Assembly: GCA_017467305.1 (NCBI GenBank)
Contig: JAFTSM010000071.1
Location: 42,096 to 106,095, forward strand
Source of the DNA: Candidatus Gastranaerophilales bacterium
Lineage (GTDB): Bacteria > Cyanobacteriota > Vampirovibrionia > Gastranaerophilales > Gastranaerophilaceae
Direction of reading: 5' to 3'
Length of the DNA: 64,000 nt
Part shown: in pieces, positions 18,091 to 28,423 of the stretch
Position numbering within the stretch: position 1 is the first letter of the stretch
Layout of the letters: every line of letters begins with the position of its first letter
The notes under the pieces: generated by a model
The model's database searches: none
What the model was told of the DNA's origin: nothing
What the model saw: the letters and a program-made list of their open reading frames with translations, nothing else
Made by a program: the position numbers and the translations under genes

Positions 18091-19215
18091 ATGAGTTCTT
18101 GTGAATTAAAAGAGAGTTTAGAAGTAGTCTTGAACTTAGCTCAAGACGAAAAACAGACGGTTCTTATCGTAGATGACGAAGAGAACAACCTTCAGCTATT
18201 GAAAAGAACATTTAGAGGTAAATATAATCTGTTAACAGCGTCTAATGGTTTACAAGCTTTGCAGGTTGTAAAAGAACACGGTGACAAAATAGCTCTGATT
18301 GTTTCTGACCAAAAAATGCCTGAAATGGAAGGTACTGATTTCTTCAAACAAGTTAGAGAAATGCATCCACAAATTGTTAAAATTCTTTTAACTGGTCACG
18401 TTGATACAGATATTTTGGTTTCTGCAATTAATGACTGTGATTTATTCCAATATATTTTAAAACCTTTTGAACCAGAAGAACTTAAAATTGCTGTAGAAAA
18501 TGGTATTTCTAAGTATTCAATGGCTTCAAATAATAAGCTTTTCTATAATGAATTAAGAGAATTATTTTATAAGACAATTAGAGCAATTTCAAATGCTTTA
18601 GATACAAAAGATGCTTATACAAATGGTCATTCATTGAGAGTTACTTTATATTCTATGATTTTAGCAAATGAGCTAAATTTAGATGATGACTATATGGAAG
18701 ATATCGAAATTGCAGGTTTGTTGCATGATATTGGTAAGATTGCAATGCCAAAGAGTATTTTGTGTAAAAATGGAAAGCTTACTGATGAAGAATTTGGTGT
18801 AATGAAATCACATCCAATTAGGGGTGAAAAAATTGTAATCAATATCAAAAAATTGCAAATGATTTCTGGCTGGGTAAAAACACACCATGAAAAATGGAAT
18901 GGTACTGGTTATCCAGATGCTTTGAAAGGAGAAGAAATACCACTTCCAGGACGTATAATAGCTTTAGCAGATACTTATGATGCAATGACTTCAACTCGTC
19001 CATATAGAACAGCTTTGCCTCATGAAGTTGCTATAAATGAAATTAAGCGTTGCGCTGGTACTCAATTTGATCCAAAACTTGCTGAGTTGTTTGTTAAGGT
19101 TGCTCCTATTATTGATGAAGCAAGAAAAAATCCAGAATTGTATTATCAAAGATATTCATTCCTTGTTCAAAATATTGATTTCAAAATTATTTCAGAAGCT
19201 ACTCAAGGGAATTAA
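18091..19215 (+). CDS. Response regulator with HD-GYP phosphodiesterase output
   Basis: 374 residues from the ATG at 18091, which has GGTGG upstream; a TTG one codon earlier is possible. Residues about 23-140 are a receiver domain: VDDEE acidic pocket, D73 in VSDQKMPEMEG as phosphoacceptor, LTGH and the K of YILKPFEPEEL. Residues about 160-350 are HD-GYP, with H212-D213 in LLHDIGKIAMP, THHEKW, and G273-Y274-P275. It is an RpfG-type protein, expected to hydrolyse c-di-GMP when phosphorylated. The cognate histidine kinase is not in the window. Its 3' end overlaps the convergent dnaE gene by 17 bases. Confidence 0.92.
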   Translation: MSSCELKESLEVVLNLAQDEKQTVLIVDDEENNLQLLKRTFRGKYNLLTASNGLQALQVVKEHGDKIALIVSDQKMPEMEGTDFFKQVREMHPQIVKILLTGHVDTDILVSAINDCDLFQYILKPFEPEELKIAVENGISKYSMASNNKLFYNELRELFYKTIRAISNALDTKDAYTNGHSLRVTLYSMILANELNLDDDYMEDIEIAGLLHDIGKIAMPKSILCKNGKLTDEEFGVMKSHPIRGEKIVINIKKLQMISGWVKTHHEKWNGTGYPDALKGEEIPLPGRIIALADTYDAMTSTRPYRTALPHEVAINEIKRCAGTQFDPKLAELFVKVAPIIDEARKNPELYYQRYSFLVQNIDFKIISEATQGN

Positions 19216-22200
19216 TTGAAATATTTAAAACATTTCCAAATTGGCGTTCTATAGCTTGAACCATATCGTTTGTTGCGTTTAACCAGAAGTTTGAAGACGC
19301 TAAAATTCTTTGTTTTATTCCGTTGTTATCTGCAACTATAACAAGTGGGTCACTACCTTTGAAGTTAGCTAGTATTGATTTTAGTGCCATAACTGTTTCA
19401 AATGGAAGTTCTTCTTTAAACTCTAATGTTATTATGTTACTGTTTTCAACTGGTTTAATACTTTCAACAATAATTTGTGGGTTACTTTCTTCTCTTTTTT
19501 GAAGTTTTCCAGACATAATTACTTTTTTCTCTTGTTCAATTAAAGAGTTACATTCTTGCAATGTTTTATGGAAAGCTACATATGCTATTTCACCAGTTAA
19601 GTCTTCAATTACACCAGCTTTTAAAAACTTTGTAGGGTCTTTTTTTGTTGGTATTTGTCTTACAGATGTTAAAAGTCCACAAACTGTTACAAATGTGTCG
19701 TTTGGTATTTCTGTTAAAGAATTTATGTCGTGAGTAGTCAAGAAAGGCAACTTGTCACGAATAGATTCTAGAGGGTGGCTTGTTACATAGAAACCTAGAT
19801 ATTCTTTTTCAAATTCTTGAATTTCTTTATCAGTAAACTCTTCATCTGTTCCATATAATTCAAAAGATTGCATTTGATAGCTACTTGTAGCGTTTGCGCC
19901 ACCTAAACTTGCAAACAAGCTAACTTGACCTAGTTCTTTTGCTTCATTTTCTCTTGCTGCTGAATTTAAAATGTTATCAATATTGTTAAATAATTTCTTG
20001 CGGCAAGGTTCTAAACAAGTCATTGCACCGGCTTTAGTAAAGTTTTCAAGTGCTTTTCTGTTTACAATTCTTGGGTTTATTCTTTGTGTAAAATCAGCTA
20101 CGGATTTAAATTCGCCGTCTTTTCCACGTTCTTCTTCAATATATTTAAGAACAGCTTCACCAATACCTTTAATAGAGTTTAATCCAAAGCGAATGTTATC
20201 ACCGTCTGGAGTAAATTCTGAATTTGATTTATTTATATCTGGGGGAAGAACTTTAATACCAAGTTTTTGAGCTTCAGAAATGTATAGTTGAGTTTTTTCC
20301 TGTGAGTCTTTTGAGTTTGTTAACATTGCTGAAATGTATTCAACAGGGTAGTGTGCTTTTAAATATGCAGTTTGATAGGCAACAAACGCATAACAAGCAG
20401 AGTGAGCTCTATTAAAACAGTACGCAGCGAAGCTACCAATCTGGTCAAACAGAGTTTTTGCGTCTTGTTCTGACATACCTTTACCAACAGCTTTTTCAAT
20501 AAATGGACCTTCAAGCTTTACTAAGTCTTCTGGGTGCTTTTTCGCCATGATACGACGTACACCGTCAGCACCACCTAGTGTATAGTCTGCCAAGATTTGG
20601 AAGATTTGCATAATCTGTTCTTGATATACAAGTGTTCCATATGTATCTTTTAAAACTGGTTCTAAAGAAGGGTGAGCATATTTAATTTCTTGTCTACCGT
20701 GTTTTCTTTCTACGAAGTCTTTAACCATGCCAGAACCTAGTGGACCTGGACGGAATAGTGCAACTAACGCACCTAAGTCTTCAAATACAGAAGGGCGAAG
20801 GTCTTTTACTAGTTGTTTCATACCTGCAGATTCTAACTGGAATACACCATCTGTAGCCCCTGTCATTAGCATTTTGTATGTGGCTTCGTCATCTAGTGGA
20901 ATATTGTTTATATCAATTTCTACACCGTGGCGTTGTTTTATCATTTCAAGCGTTTGAACAATGATAGTTAAGTTCTTTAATCCCAAAAAGTCCATTTTAA
21001 GAAGACCAACTTTTTCACAGTCTTCTTTTGGATATTCAGTAATTACGTTTCCTTCTTTAGCGTACTGAACTGGTACAATTTGGTCTAATGGGTGGTGAGA
21101 GATAATTACACCAGCTGCGTGCATGCCTGTATTTTGCTTTAAGCCTTCAATATTTCTAGCTTCATCAACAATTTGTTTGATTAGGGAATCTTCATCATAG
21201 ACTTTTTTAAAGTCTGGTGATTCTTCTAGTGCTTCATCAATAGTAATACCTGGTGTTGAGGGTACTAATTGGCTAACTTTGTTTGATATTTCAAATGGGA
21301 TATCCATAACACGTGCTACGGCTTTAATTGCGTTTTTTGCAGCAAGTGTACCAAATGTGATAATTTGGCATACTTTGTCTTTACCGTATTTTTGAGTAAC
21401 GTATTCAATAACACGTTCACGACCGTCACCAAAGTCAATATCGACATCGGGCATTGATATACGTTCTGGGTTTAAGAAACGTTCAAAGAATAAGTGGTGC
21501 TTAATTGGGTCTAAATCTGTAATTCCAAGTGCATATGCGATTAAACTACCAGCGGCAGAACCTCTGCCGGGGCCTACTGGAACACCGTGAGTTTTTGCGT
21601 AGTTGATGAAGTCCCAAACAATAACGAAATATGCGTCAAAACCCATTGTGTGAATAACATCAAGTTCATATTTGCAACGTTCTTCAATTTCTGGAGTTAT
21701 TTCTTCATATCTTTTATGTAAGCCATTTCTAACTAGGTGTGCCAAGTATGATGTAATATCATAACCTTCTGGAACTGGGAATGAAGGAAGAATACTCTTG
21801 CCAAGTTCAAGTATAACGTGGCATTTATCAGCAATGCGAGCTGTATTTTCAATTGCTTCTTCAAATGTTTCTGCATCCAACCAACGGAAAGCTTCACGTA
21901 GTTCTTCTGGGGTTTTTACATAAAATTCACTGCTTGAAAATTTAAATCTATTTTCATCTTTTTTTAGTGCATTTGTTTGAATACATAACAATGTATCGTG
22001 CCAAGAAGCATCACTTTTCTTTAGGTAGTGGCTATCGTTAGTGATTACTAATGGAATATCCATTTCTTTAGCTATTTTAATAAGTTCTGGGTTAGAACGT
22101 TTTTGTTCTTCTAAACCGTGGTCTTGGATTTCTATGTAGTAATCATCTTTAAATAGGTCTTTGTACCATTTAGCAGTTTCACGTGCTTTTTCTTTGTCTC

Positions 22201-22642
22201 CGTTTAAAACATCTTGAGCAAGTTCACCAGCAATACAAGCAGATAAACAGATTAGACCTTCTGAGTGTTTTTCTAAAATTTTTCTATTAATACGTGGTTT
22301 ATAGTAAAAACCATCTATGTGTGCGATGCTAACAAGCTTTACAAGGTTTTTGTAGCCAGTATTATTTTTTGCTAATAGCACTAAGTGGAAAAGTTCTCTA
22401 TTAGTTGAATCTTTTTGTGTTATGTCGCCGTGCAGAACATAAAATTCACAACCAATAATGGTTTTGAATTGCATGTCTTTACCGAGTCTATAAAATTCTA
22501 ATGCACCATACATTACACCGTGGTCAGTAATTGCAACGGCTTCAAAGTTGTTTTCTTTAGCAAACTTGATGTATTGCTTGTTTCTAATAGCACCGTCTAA
22601 TAAACTATATTCAGTATGTACATGCAACGGTACATAACGCAT
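19199..22642 (-). CDS. dnaE: DNA polymerase III alpha subunit
   Basis: 1147 residues, full length for DnaE. The N-terminal PHP domain begins PLHVHTEYSLLDGAIR, with ITDHGVMYGALEFY. The palm carries GPGRGSAAGSLIAYALGITDLDP and the catalytic MPDVDIDFGDGRE near residue 398, with a second catalytic aspartate expected in KMDFLGLKNL. The fingers, helix-hairpin-helix and OB-fold region follow (IPTKKDPTKFLKAGVIEDLTG). It replicates the chromosome as part of the holoenzyme. AAAGGG precedes the ATG. It is the last gene of the minus-strand arg-mtaB-dnaE series, 85 bases after mtaB. Confidence 0.96.
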   Translation of the reverse strand: MRYVPLHVHTEYSLLDGAIRNKQYIKFAKENNFEAVAITDHGVMYGALEFYRLGKDMQFKTIIGCEFYVLHGDITQKDSTNRELFHLVLLAKNNTGYKNLVKLVSIAHIDGFYYKPRINRKILEKHSEGLICLSACIAGELAQDVLNGDKEKARETAKWYKDLFKDDYYIEIQDHGLEEQKRSNPELIKIAKEMDIPLVITNDSHYLKKSDASWHDTLLCIQTNALKKDENRFKFSSSEFYVKTPEELREAFRWLDAETFEEAIENTARIADKCHVILELGKSILPSFPVPEGYDITSYLAHLVRNGLHKRYEEITPEIEERCKYELDVIHTMGFDAYFVIVWDFINYAKTHGVPVGPGRGSAAGSLIAYALGITDLDPIKHHLFFERFLNPERISMPDVDIDFGDGRERVIEYVTQKYGKDKVCQIITFGTLAAKNAIKAVARVMDIPFEISNKVSQLVPSTPGITIDEALEESPDFKKVYDEDSLIKQIVDEARNIEGLKQNTGMHAAGVIISHHPLDQIVPVQYAKEGNVITEYPKEDCEKVGLLKMDFLGLKNLTIIVQTLEMIKQRHGVEIDINNIPLDDEATYKMLMTGATDGVFQLESAGMKQLVKDLRPSVFEDLGALVALFRPGPLGSGMVKDFVERKHGRQEIKYAHPSLEPVLKDTYGTLVYQEQIMQIFQILADYTLGGADGVRRIMAKKHPEDLVKLEGPFIEKAVGKGMSEQDAKTLFDQIGSFAAYCFNRAHSACYAFVAYQTAYLKAHYPVEYISAMLTNSKDSQEKTQLYISEAQKLGIKVLPPDINKSNSEFTPDGDNIRFGLNSIKGIGEAVLKYIEEERGKDGEFKSVADFTQRINPRIVNRKALENFTKAGAMTCLEPCRKKLFNNIDNILNSAARENEAKELGQVSLFASLGGANATSSYQMQSFELYGTDEEFTDKEIQEFEKEYLGFYVTSHPLESIRDKLPFLTTHDINSLTEIPNDTFVTVCGLLTSVRQIPTKKDPTKFLKAGVIEDLTGEIAYVAFHKTLQECNSLIEQEKKVIMSGKLQKREESNPQIIVESIKPVENSNIITLEFKEELPFETVMALKSILANFKGSDPLVIVADNNGIKQRILASSNFWLNATNDMVQAIERQFGNVLNISINSLE

Positions 22643-22727
22643 TTAATATTCCCTTTTCTCGACCCGTAATCTGTTATTTAATCGTATCACATTGATGTTT
22701 TACATGTAAATTAATGGTGATGATATG

Positions 22728-24020
22728 TTAAGTTGAAATTTCCGCTATCATCTTTTCATTGTATTCTGATAAGCTTGTTAATTTTACTTTTACAAGTTTA
22801 TCCTTGTAGGTGTCAGCTGCATCAATTAATACGTTAATGTAGTTCTTTGTTACACCTTTTAAAAATCCAGACTTTTTATCTCGTACTTTTTCGATGATTA
22901 CTTCGTTTTCTGTTCCAATATTTTGTTTGAAGAAATTTTCTATTTTTTCATCTGATAATTCTTGTACTAGTGTAACTCGTCTTTTCTTTTCTTCTTGAGA
23001 AATTTGTCCTGTCATTTTATCTGCTGGTGTTCCTTTTCTTCTTGAATATGGGAAAACGTGTATTCTTGTTAATTCTAGCTCTTTTAAATTGTTGTAGGTC
23101 ACATCAAAATCTTCTTCAGTTTCATTTGGGAAACCAACAATAATATCATTTCCAATAAATGCGTTTGTGAATTTAGTATTGATATATTTAACTAAATCTT
23201 TTATTTGTTCAGCAGAATACTTTCTATTCATAGCTTTTAGAGTTTTGTCGCAAACAGATTGTAATGAAAGGTGGAAATGTGGGCAGAATTTTTCACTTTT
23301 AGATAAAAAGTCTATGAATTCTGGGGTTAATTCTAACGGGTTTAGTGAGCCTAATCTATATCTTTTTATTTTAGAATTTTCGATTTCTTCTAATAAGTTT
23401 TGAAGTTTTAATTGAGGTTTAAAATCTTCTCCCCATTGCCCAATGTGAATACCAGTTAAAACAGTTTCAAAATATCCTTCATCTGCGAATAAATTAACTT
23501 GTTCTATGACATTTTCTATAGAGTTAGAACGGTTTTTCCCTCTCGCATAAGGAATTGTACAGTATGAACATCTATTATTACATCCGTCTTGAATTTTAAC
23601 AGAGGCTCTTGTTCTATGTGTTTGATGTAGTTTTTCGTATCTAAAATTGTCGTGAGAAAAAATATCTGAAACACAGATGTTTTCTTCTTTTTCTATGATT
23701 TTTACAATATCTGCTTTTTCGTTGTTTCCTATAACAAAATCAGCAATGTTATCTTTTAAAAGATTTTCTTTTTCTAGTTGTGCCATACAGCCAGTTACAA
23801 CTATTTTTAAATTTGGATTTTCTCTTCTTGCACGTCTTAAATATGATAGGTTTTTTGTATCTGCAATGTGAGTTACTGAACAAGAGTTTAAAATATAATA
23901 ATTAGCATCTTCAATACTATTTGTTTCGATGTAATTGTTGCTTGTCAAAATCTCTGCAATTAATGCAGATTCTACTTGATTTGTTTTGCATCCCAGTGTT
24001 TTGATTATAAACTTTTTCAT
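22728..24020 (-). CDS. mtaB: tRNA t6A37 methylthiotransferase MtaB
   Basis: About 430 residues from the ATG at 24020. An upstream in-frame TTG adds five residues; neither start has a convincing ribosome-binding site. The N-terminal MTTase domain contains TLGCKTNQVES, LNSCSVTHIAD and VTGCMAQ, giving the three cysteines of the auxiliary cluster. The radical SAM core has KIQDGCNNRCSYCTIPYARG. A TRAM-like C-terminal domain follows (ENEVIIEKVRDKKSGFLKGVTKNYINV). The 'GCKTNQ' and 'PYARG' variants fit MtaB rather than MiaB or RimO. It converts t6A37 to ms2t6A37 in tRNAs reading ANN codons. It starts 26 bases after argD. Confidence 0.92.
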   Translation of the reverse strand: MKKFIIKTLGCKTNQVESALIAEILTSNNYIETNSIEDANYYILNSCSVTHIADTKNLSYLRRARRENPNLKIVVTGCMAQLEKENLLKDNIADFVIGNNEKADIVKIIEKEENICVSDIFSHDNFRYEKLHQTHRTRASVKIQDGCNNRCSYCTIPYARGKNRSNSIENVIEQVNLFADEGYFETVLTGIHIGQWGEDFKPQLKLQNLLEEIENSKIKRYRLGSLNPLELTPEFIDFLSKSEKFCPHFHLSLQSVCDKTLKAMNRKYSAEQIKDLVKYINTKFTNAFIGNDIIVGFPNETEEDFDVTYNNLKELELTRIHVFPYSRRKGTPADKMTGQISQEEKKRRVTLVQELSDEKIENFFKQNIGTENEVIIEKVRDKKSGFLKGVTKNYINVLIDAADTYKDKLVKVKLTSLSEYNEKMIAEIST

Positions 24021-24046
24021 ATTTTTATTATACAAGAAATTTTTAT

Positions 24047-25210
24047 TTAAATAACTTCTTTTAAAATAGAAATAGCTTTATCAACATCGGCCTTTGTAAT
24101 TACTAATGGTGGAACAAATCTTATAACTTTTGCACCTGCATTAATTACAAGTAAACCCTTTTCCATACATTTTATAACAACATCTTTAACTTCGGTATTC
24201 AATTCAATACCAACCATTAAACCAAGACCTCTAATATCTTTTATATTAGGTGAGTTAATTGTTTTTAGTTGTTCAATTAAATATACGCCAACTTCATTTA
24301 CATTTGATAGAATATCTTTTTCATCAAACTCATCAATCAGTGCATTTGCACAAGCACATGCTACTGGGTTACCACCAAATGTTGAAGCGTGATTACCAGG
24401 TTCAAATGCATTCGCTACAAAATCTTTAGCCATCATTGCACCAATTGGCATACCACAACCAAGTGCTTTAGCTGATGTTAAAATGTCTGGCTCTACATCA
24501 TAGTTTTGGTAACAATACAATTTGCCAGTTCTACCAACACCAGTTTGAACTTCATCAAAAATTAAAAGAATATTATTATCATCACAAATTTGTCTTAATT
24601 CTTTTAAAAATTCTGGCTTCGCTGGTAATAAACCACCTTCACCTTGAATTGGTTCAACAAATATTGCACAAACATCATCTGATATTAATTCTTTTACAGA
24701 CTCTATGTTGTTAAAAGTTGCATATAAAACATTTTCAACAAGTGGAGAAAATCCTTTTTGATATTTTTCTTGACCTGTTAATGTAACAGTTGCAAGTGTT
24801 CTACCGTGAAAAGAATTTTTCATAGAAATGATTTTAGAAGCACCATTTTTATTTAGATAACCATATTTTCTTGCTAGTTTAAAGGCTGCCTCATTTGCTT
24901 CTGCACCAGAATTAGCATAAAATACTTTATCAAAACAAGTTTTTTCTACTAATTTTTGAGCTAATTTTGCCATTGGCTCTGTGTAATACAAATTAGAAGT
25001 ATGGAAGAATTTTTCCATTTGTTCTTTTGCCGCATTTAATACTGCTTCGTTGCTATAACCCAATGCATTTACTGCAATACCTGATGTAAAATCTAGATAT
25101 TCTTTCCCGTTTTCGTCGTAAAGACATACACCTTTAGCATCAACAAAGGTAAGAGGAAATCTTGAATATGTATTCATTACAAAGTTATCAGCTAGTTGTT
25201 TTATATTCAT
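24047..25210 (-). CDS. argD: Acetylornithine aminotransferase
   Basis: A 387-residue class III PLP aminotransferase. It converts N-acetylglutamate semialdehyde to N-acetylornithine. Family marks are the N-terminal NTYSRFPLTFVDAKG, FTSGIAVNALGYS, YANSGAEANEAAFKLAR, the EPIQGEGGLLP block, DEVQTGVGRTGK, and SAKALGCGMPIGAMM with the PLP lysine, then STFGGNPVACA. The ATG overlaps the argB stop by one base (TAATG), implying coupled translation. It could also act on other omega-amino substrates, but the operon makes the arginine role secure. Confidence 0.95.
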   Translation of the reverse strand: MNIKQLADNFVMNTYSRFPLTFVDAKGVCLYDENGKEYLDFTSGIAVNALGYSNEAVLNAAKEQMEKFFHTSNLYYTEPMAKLAQKLVEKTCFDKVFYANSGAEANEAAFKLARKYGYLNKNGASKIISMKNSFHGRTLATVTLTGQEKYQKGFSPLVENVLYATFNNIESVKELISDDVCAIFVEPIQGEGGLLPAKPEFLKELRQICDDNNILLIFDEVQTGVGRTGKLYCYQNYDVEPDILTSAKALGCGMPIGAMMAKDFVANAFEPGNHASTFGGNPVACACANALIDEFDEKDILSNVNEVGVYLIEQLKTINSPNIKDIRGLGLMVGIELNTEVKDVVIKCMEKGLLVINAGAKVIRFVPPLVITKADVDKAISILKEVI

Positions 25211-26085
25211 TATTCCTCCTCAATAACAGTACCAATACCGTCTTTAGTATAAATTTCAAGAAGTATAGAGTGGCTGATTTTTCCATTAATAATGTGAACA
25301 GAATCAACACCATTTTGAACTGCTTTTACACAACATTCTGTCTTTGGAATCATTCCGCCTTTAATATTTCCTTTTTTAATTAAATCTAAAGCTGCTTGTG
25401 GTTTTATTTTTGATATTAAACTATCAGGATTGTTCTCATCCATTCTTATACCTTCAATATCAGTTAAGAATACTAATTTTGCTGCATTCAACTTAATTGC
25501 AATTTCAACCGCTGCAACGTCTGCATTGATATTATAAGTATTTCCGTCTTTATCACCACCAACTGGAGAAATAACTGGAATGAAATCGTTTTCAATTAAT
25601 GAATTAATTATCTCTGGATTAACATCTTTAATATCGCCTACAAAACCAAAATCAACATTGCCTTCAGTCTTTTTTACTGCTTCAATTAATAAACCATCTT
25701 TACCAGAAATACCAACTGCTTTTGTATTATTTTTTTGAAATTCTGAAACAATAGACTTATTAATTTGACCAGATAGAACCATTTCCACTGTTTTCATTGT
25801 TTTTTCGTCTGTAACTCTAATTCCATTAACAAAGTTTGGTTCGATATTAGATAGTTTTAATTGTGCATTAATTTCTGGTCCACCACCATGAACAATAACA
25901 GGTTTAATTCCAACCATTTTCATAAATGCAATATCAGAAATAGTTGATTCTTTTATTTTTTCATCAGTCATTGCACTACCACCGTATTTCACAACAACTA
26001 TTTTGTTATGAAATTTGTTTATATATGGCATTGCCTCAATTAAAATATCTGCTTTCTTTACGGCTGTTTCTATATAATTAATCAT
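25210..26085 (-). CDS. argB: Acetylglutamate kinase
   Basis: A 291-residue amino acid kinase. It phosphorylates N-acetylglutamate, the step commonly inhibited by arginine. Motifs are VVKYGGSAM (phosphate-binding lysine), VIVHGGGPEINAQL, NGIRVTDEKTM, VGISGKDG and NINADVAAVEIAIKL. The long N-terminal helix (YIETAVKKADILIEAMPYIN) is the extension found in hexameric, arginine-sensitive enzymes, so feedback inhibition is expected. Gene spacing is 7 bases from argJ, with a 1-base overlap into argD. Confidence 0.95.
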   Translation of the reverse strand: MINYIETAVKKADILIEAMPYINKFHNKIVVVKYGGSAMTDEKIKESTISDIAFMKMVGIKPVIVHGGGPEINAQLKLSNIEPNFVNGIRVTDEKTMKTVEMVLSGQINKSIVSEFQKNNTKAVGISGKDGLLIEAVKKTEGNVDFGFVGDIKDVNPEIINSLIENDFIPVISPVGGDKDGNTYNINADVAAVEIAIKLNAAKLVFLTDIEGIRMDENNPDSLISKIKPQAALDLIKKGNIKGGMIPKTECCVKAVQNGVDSVHIINGKISHSILLEIYTKDGIGTVIEEE

Positions 26086-26092
26086 GTTTCAC

Positions 26093-27337
26093 CTAGCTTC
26101 TATATTCTGCATTGATTTTTACGTAGTCGTAAGTTAAGTCACTACCCCAACCAATTGTTTTTGCATCACCATCTTGAAGTTCTACAATAACTTTTATTTC
26201 ATTTTCGCTTAAGATTTTAAAAGCAAAATCTTCATCAAAAGCAATTGGTGCACCATTTTCGAACAATGTAATTTCACCTTGATTGCTAATAAAAGTTATT
26301 TTTGCTTTTGTTGGATCAAAATCTAAACAAGTAGCACCCATTGCAGAAATGATTCTGCCCCAGTTAGCATCTTGTCCAAAGAAGGCAGTTTTAACAAGGT
26401 TTGAATTCAAAATAGCCTTACACAAAACTCTTGCATCTTGTTTATTTTTAGCACCTTTGATGTGGCACTCAATCATTTTTGTAGCGCCTTCACCATCTTT
26501 AACAATGCTTTTTGCTAGATATTTTAAAACAAATTCTAATGCGTTTTTGAATTTAACGTAGTTTTCATCTTCTTTATTGATGATTTCATTGTTTGCACAA
26601 CCATTTGCAAGAATAATAGCCATATCGTTTGTACTTGTTTCACCATCAACTGTAATCATATTAAAACTATCATCAATATTAGATTTAAATGCTTTATCTA
26701 AAAGTTCTTTTTCTATATTTACGTCAGTTGTGATGAAGTTCAACATTGTAGCCATATTAGGGTGTATCATGCCAGAACCTTTTGCAATACCAGCAATTTT
26801 AACCTCTACACCATCAATATCTAATTTAACTGTGATTTCTTTAGTAAAAGTATCTGTAGTCATAATTGCCATAGCACAATCAATAGCAGAATCTCTATCT
26901 GATGAAATTGTTTTTGCTGTTTCTACAATACCTTTTCTCATAACATCCATAGGCAAATAAACACCAATAACACCAGTTGATGTTACTAAAACTGATTCTT
27001 CACTAATATTTAATGAATATGCCAAAAGTTTTGCACATTCTACAGCATTTTCATAACCTTTTTCACCAGTACAAGCATTAGCATTACCTGAGTTAATACC
27101 TATAGCTTGAATTTTTTTACCTGAATTAATTAATTTTTCACACCAATATAATGGTGGTGCTTTAACGATGTTTTTAGTAAATACGCCACTTGCTAAAGCT
27201 GGTACTTGTGAATAAATAATTGCAAAATCTTTTTTTGCTTTTTTAATCCCTATATGTTTTCCCGCTGCTTGAAATCCCTTTGGCGCAGTAATACCACCAG
27301 TTATAATTTCAAAATTTTGTTTATTGTTTGTTATCAT
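26093..27337 (-). CDS. argJ: Bifunctional glutamate N-acetyltransferase / ornithine acetyltransferase
   Basis: A 414-residue ArgJ. It moves the acetyl group from N-acetylornithine back to glutamate, closing the cyclic pathway and removing the need for ArgE and largely for ArgA. The N-terminus ITAPKGFQAAGKHIGIKK and the block SGNANACTGEKGYENA are typical. The self-cleavage site is IAKGSGMIHPNMATMLNF, where the Thr of MATML becomes the new N-terminus and nucleophile. KDGEGATKMIE is the later signature. An AAGGAG site precedes the ATG. Whether it is mono- or bifunctional cannot be read from sequence alone. Confidence 0.94.
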   Translation of the reverse strand: MITNNKQNFEIITGGITAPKGFQAAGKHIGIKKAKKDFAIIYSQVPALASGVFTKNIVKAPPLYWCEKLINSGKKIQAIGINSGNANACTGEKGYENAVECAKLLAYSLNISEESVLVTSTGVIGVYLPMDVMRKGIVETAKTISSDRDSAIDCAMAIMTTDTFTKEITVKLDIDGVEVKIAGIAKGSGMIHPNMATMLNFITTDVNIEKELLDKAFKSNIDDSFNMITVDGETSTNDMAIILANGCANNEIINKEDENYVKFKNALEFVLKYLAKSIVKDGEGATKMIECHIKGAKNKQDARVLCKAILNSNLVKTAFFGQDANWGRIISAMGATCLDFDPTKAKITFISNQGEITLFENGAPIAFDEDFAFKILSENEIKVIVELQDGDAKTIGWGSDLTYDYVKINAEYRS

Positions 27338-27373
27338 TGTTTCTCCTTAAATATCGTTGTTATTTTCTACTAA

Positions 27374-28423
27374 TTAAACTGGGAAAATCCCTGCGGTATT
27401 TAAGCCACATCGTTCGTCTAGTCCAAATAAAATATTCATATTTTGTACGGCTTGGCCGGCTGCACCTTTAACTAAGTTATCTAATGCACCAAGCACTATT
27501 AATTTATTACATCTTTCATCAATTTCGAATCCGATATCAATAAAATTAGAACCCTTTACCCATTTTGTTTCTGGGAAGTTTCCTTTTTTCATTAATCTAA
27601 CAAAATATTCATCTTTAAAATGTTTTTCATAAGCTTGTTTAACATCTTCATATGTAACACCAGCTTTTAAGTTTGCATAACAAGTTGCAAGGATACCTCT
27701 ATTCATTGGTGTTAAATGAGGTGTAAATGTTAATTTAATATCTTTATTTCCTGCTTTTGAAAGTTCTTGTTCTATTTCTGGAGTATGTCTGTGTGAAGCC
27801 ACTTTATAAGCTTTCATATTTTCATTTGTTTCACAATAGTGAGTATTTAAACTTACGCCTCTACCAGCACCAGTTACACCTGACTTTGCGTCAATTGTAA
27901 TTGTATTAGTATCAATCAAATTTTCTTTTACAACTGGGTATAAACTTAAAATACTTGTTGTTGTGTAGCAACCTGGGTTTGCAACTAGTTTAGCATTTTT
28001 GATTTTATCTCTATGAACTTCGCATAAACCATATACAACTTCTTCCATTAATTCAAAAGATATATGTTCAGTTGCATACCATTTTTCATAAACATCTTTA
28101 TCTTCAATTCTAAAGTCTGCTCCTAAATCAATAATTTTGCAGTTGTTTAGAATTTCTTTTGTTACTTTTTTGCTTAAAATACCATGTGGCAATGCAACAA
28201 AAATAACATCAACCTCTTTTGATATTTTTTCTAAATCATCATCCTGAAGAATATCTTCAGTTATATGACTAAAATTAGAATAAATATCAGTGTAGTTTTC
28301 ACCTAAGTAGCTTTTAGAAGTTATAACTTTTACATCAACTTCTGGATGATTGTATAAAAGTCTAACAAGTTCTTGACCTGCGTAGCCTGTTGCCCCTATA
28401 ACTGCTGCTTTAATTGATTTCAT
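27374..28423 (-). CDS. argC: N-acetyl-gamma-glutamyl-phosphate reductase
   Basis: About 349 residues from the ATG at 28423, which matches the usual ArgC start ([19 protein letters not shown]). An in-frame ATG at 28444 adds seven residues. The catalytic cysteine lies in [11 protein letters not shown], and the substrate-binding histidine is in [12 protein letters not shown]; other family blocks include SGVTGAGRG and [11 protein letters not shown]. It reduces acetylglutamyl phosphate to the semialdehyde with NADPH. The start lies inside the 3' end of argH, a 14-base overlap. Confidence 0.95.
   Translation of the reverse strand: MKSIKAAVIGATGYAGQELVRLLYNHPEVDVKVITSKSYLGENYTDIYSNFSHITEDILQDDDLEKISKEVDVIFVALPHGILSKKVTKEILNNCKIIDLGADFRIEDKDVYEKWYATEHISFELMEEVVYGLCEVHRDKIKNAKLVANPGCYTTTSILSLYPVVKENLIDTNTITIDAKSGVTGAGRGVSLNTHYCETNENMKAYKVASHRHTPEIEQELSKAGNKDIKLTFTPHLTPMNRGILATCYANLKAGVTYEDVKQAYEKHFKDEYFVRLMKKGNFPETKWVKGSNFIDIGFEIDERCNKLIVLGALDNLVKGAAGQAVQNMNILFGLDERCGLNTAGIFPV

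Noticed and set aside
20727-20957. Plus-strand frames within dnaE, argJ and other minus-strand genes
   Set aside because: They are antisense shadows of well-recognised genes without start signals.
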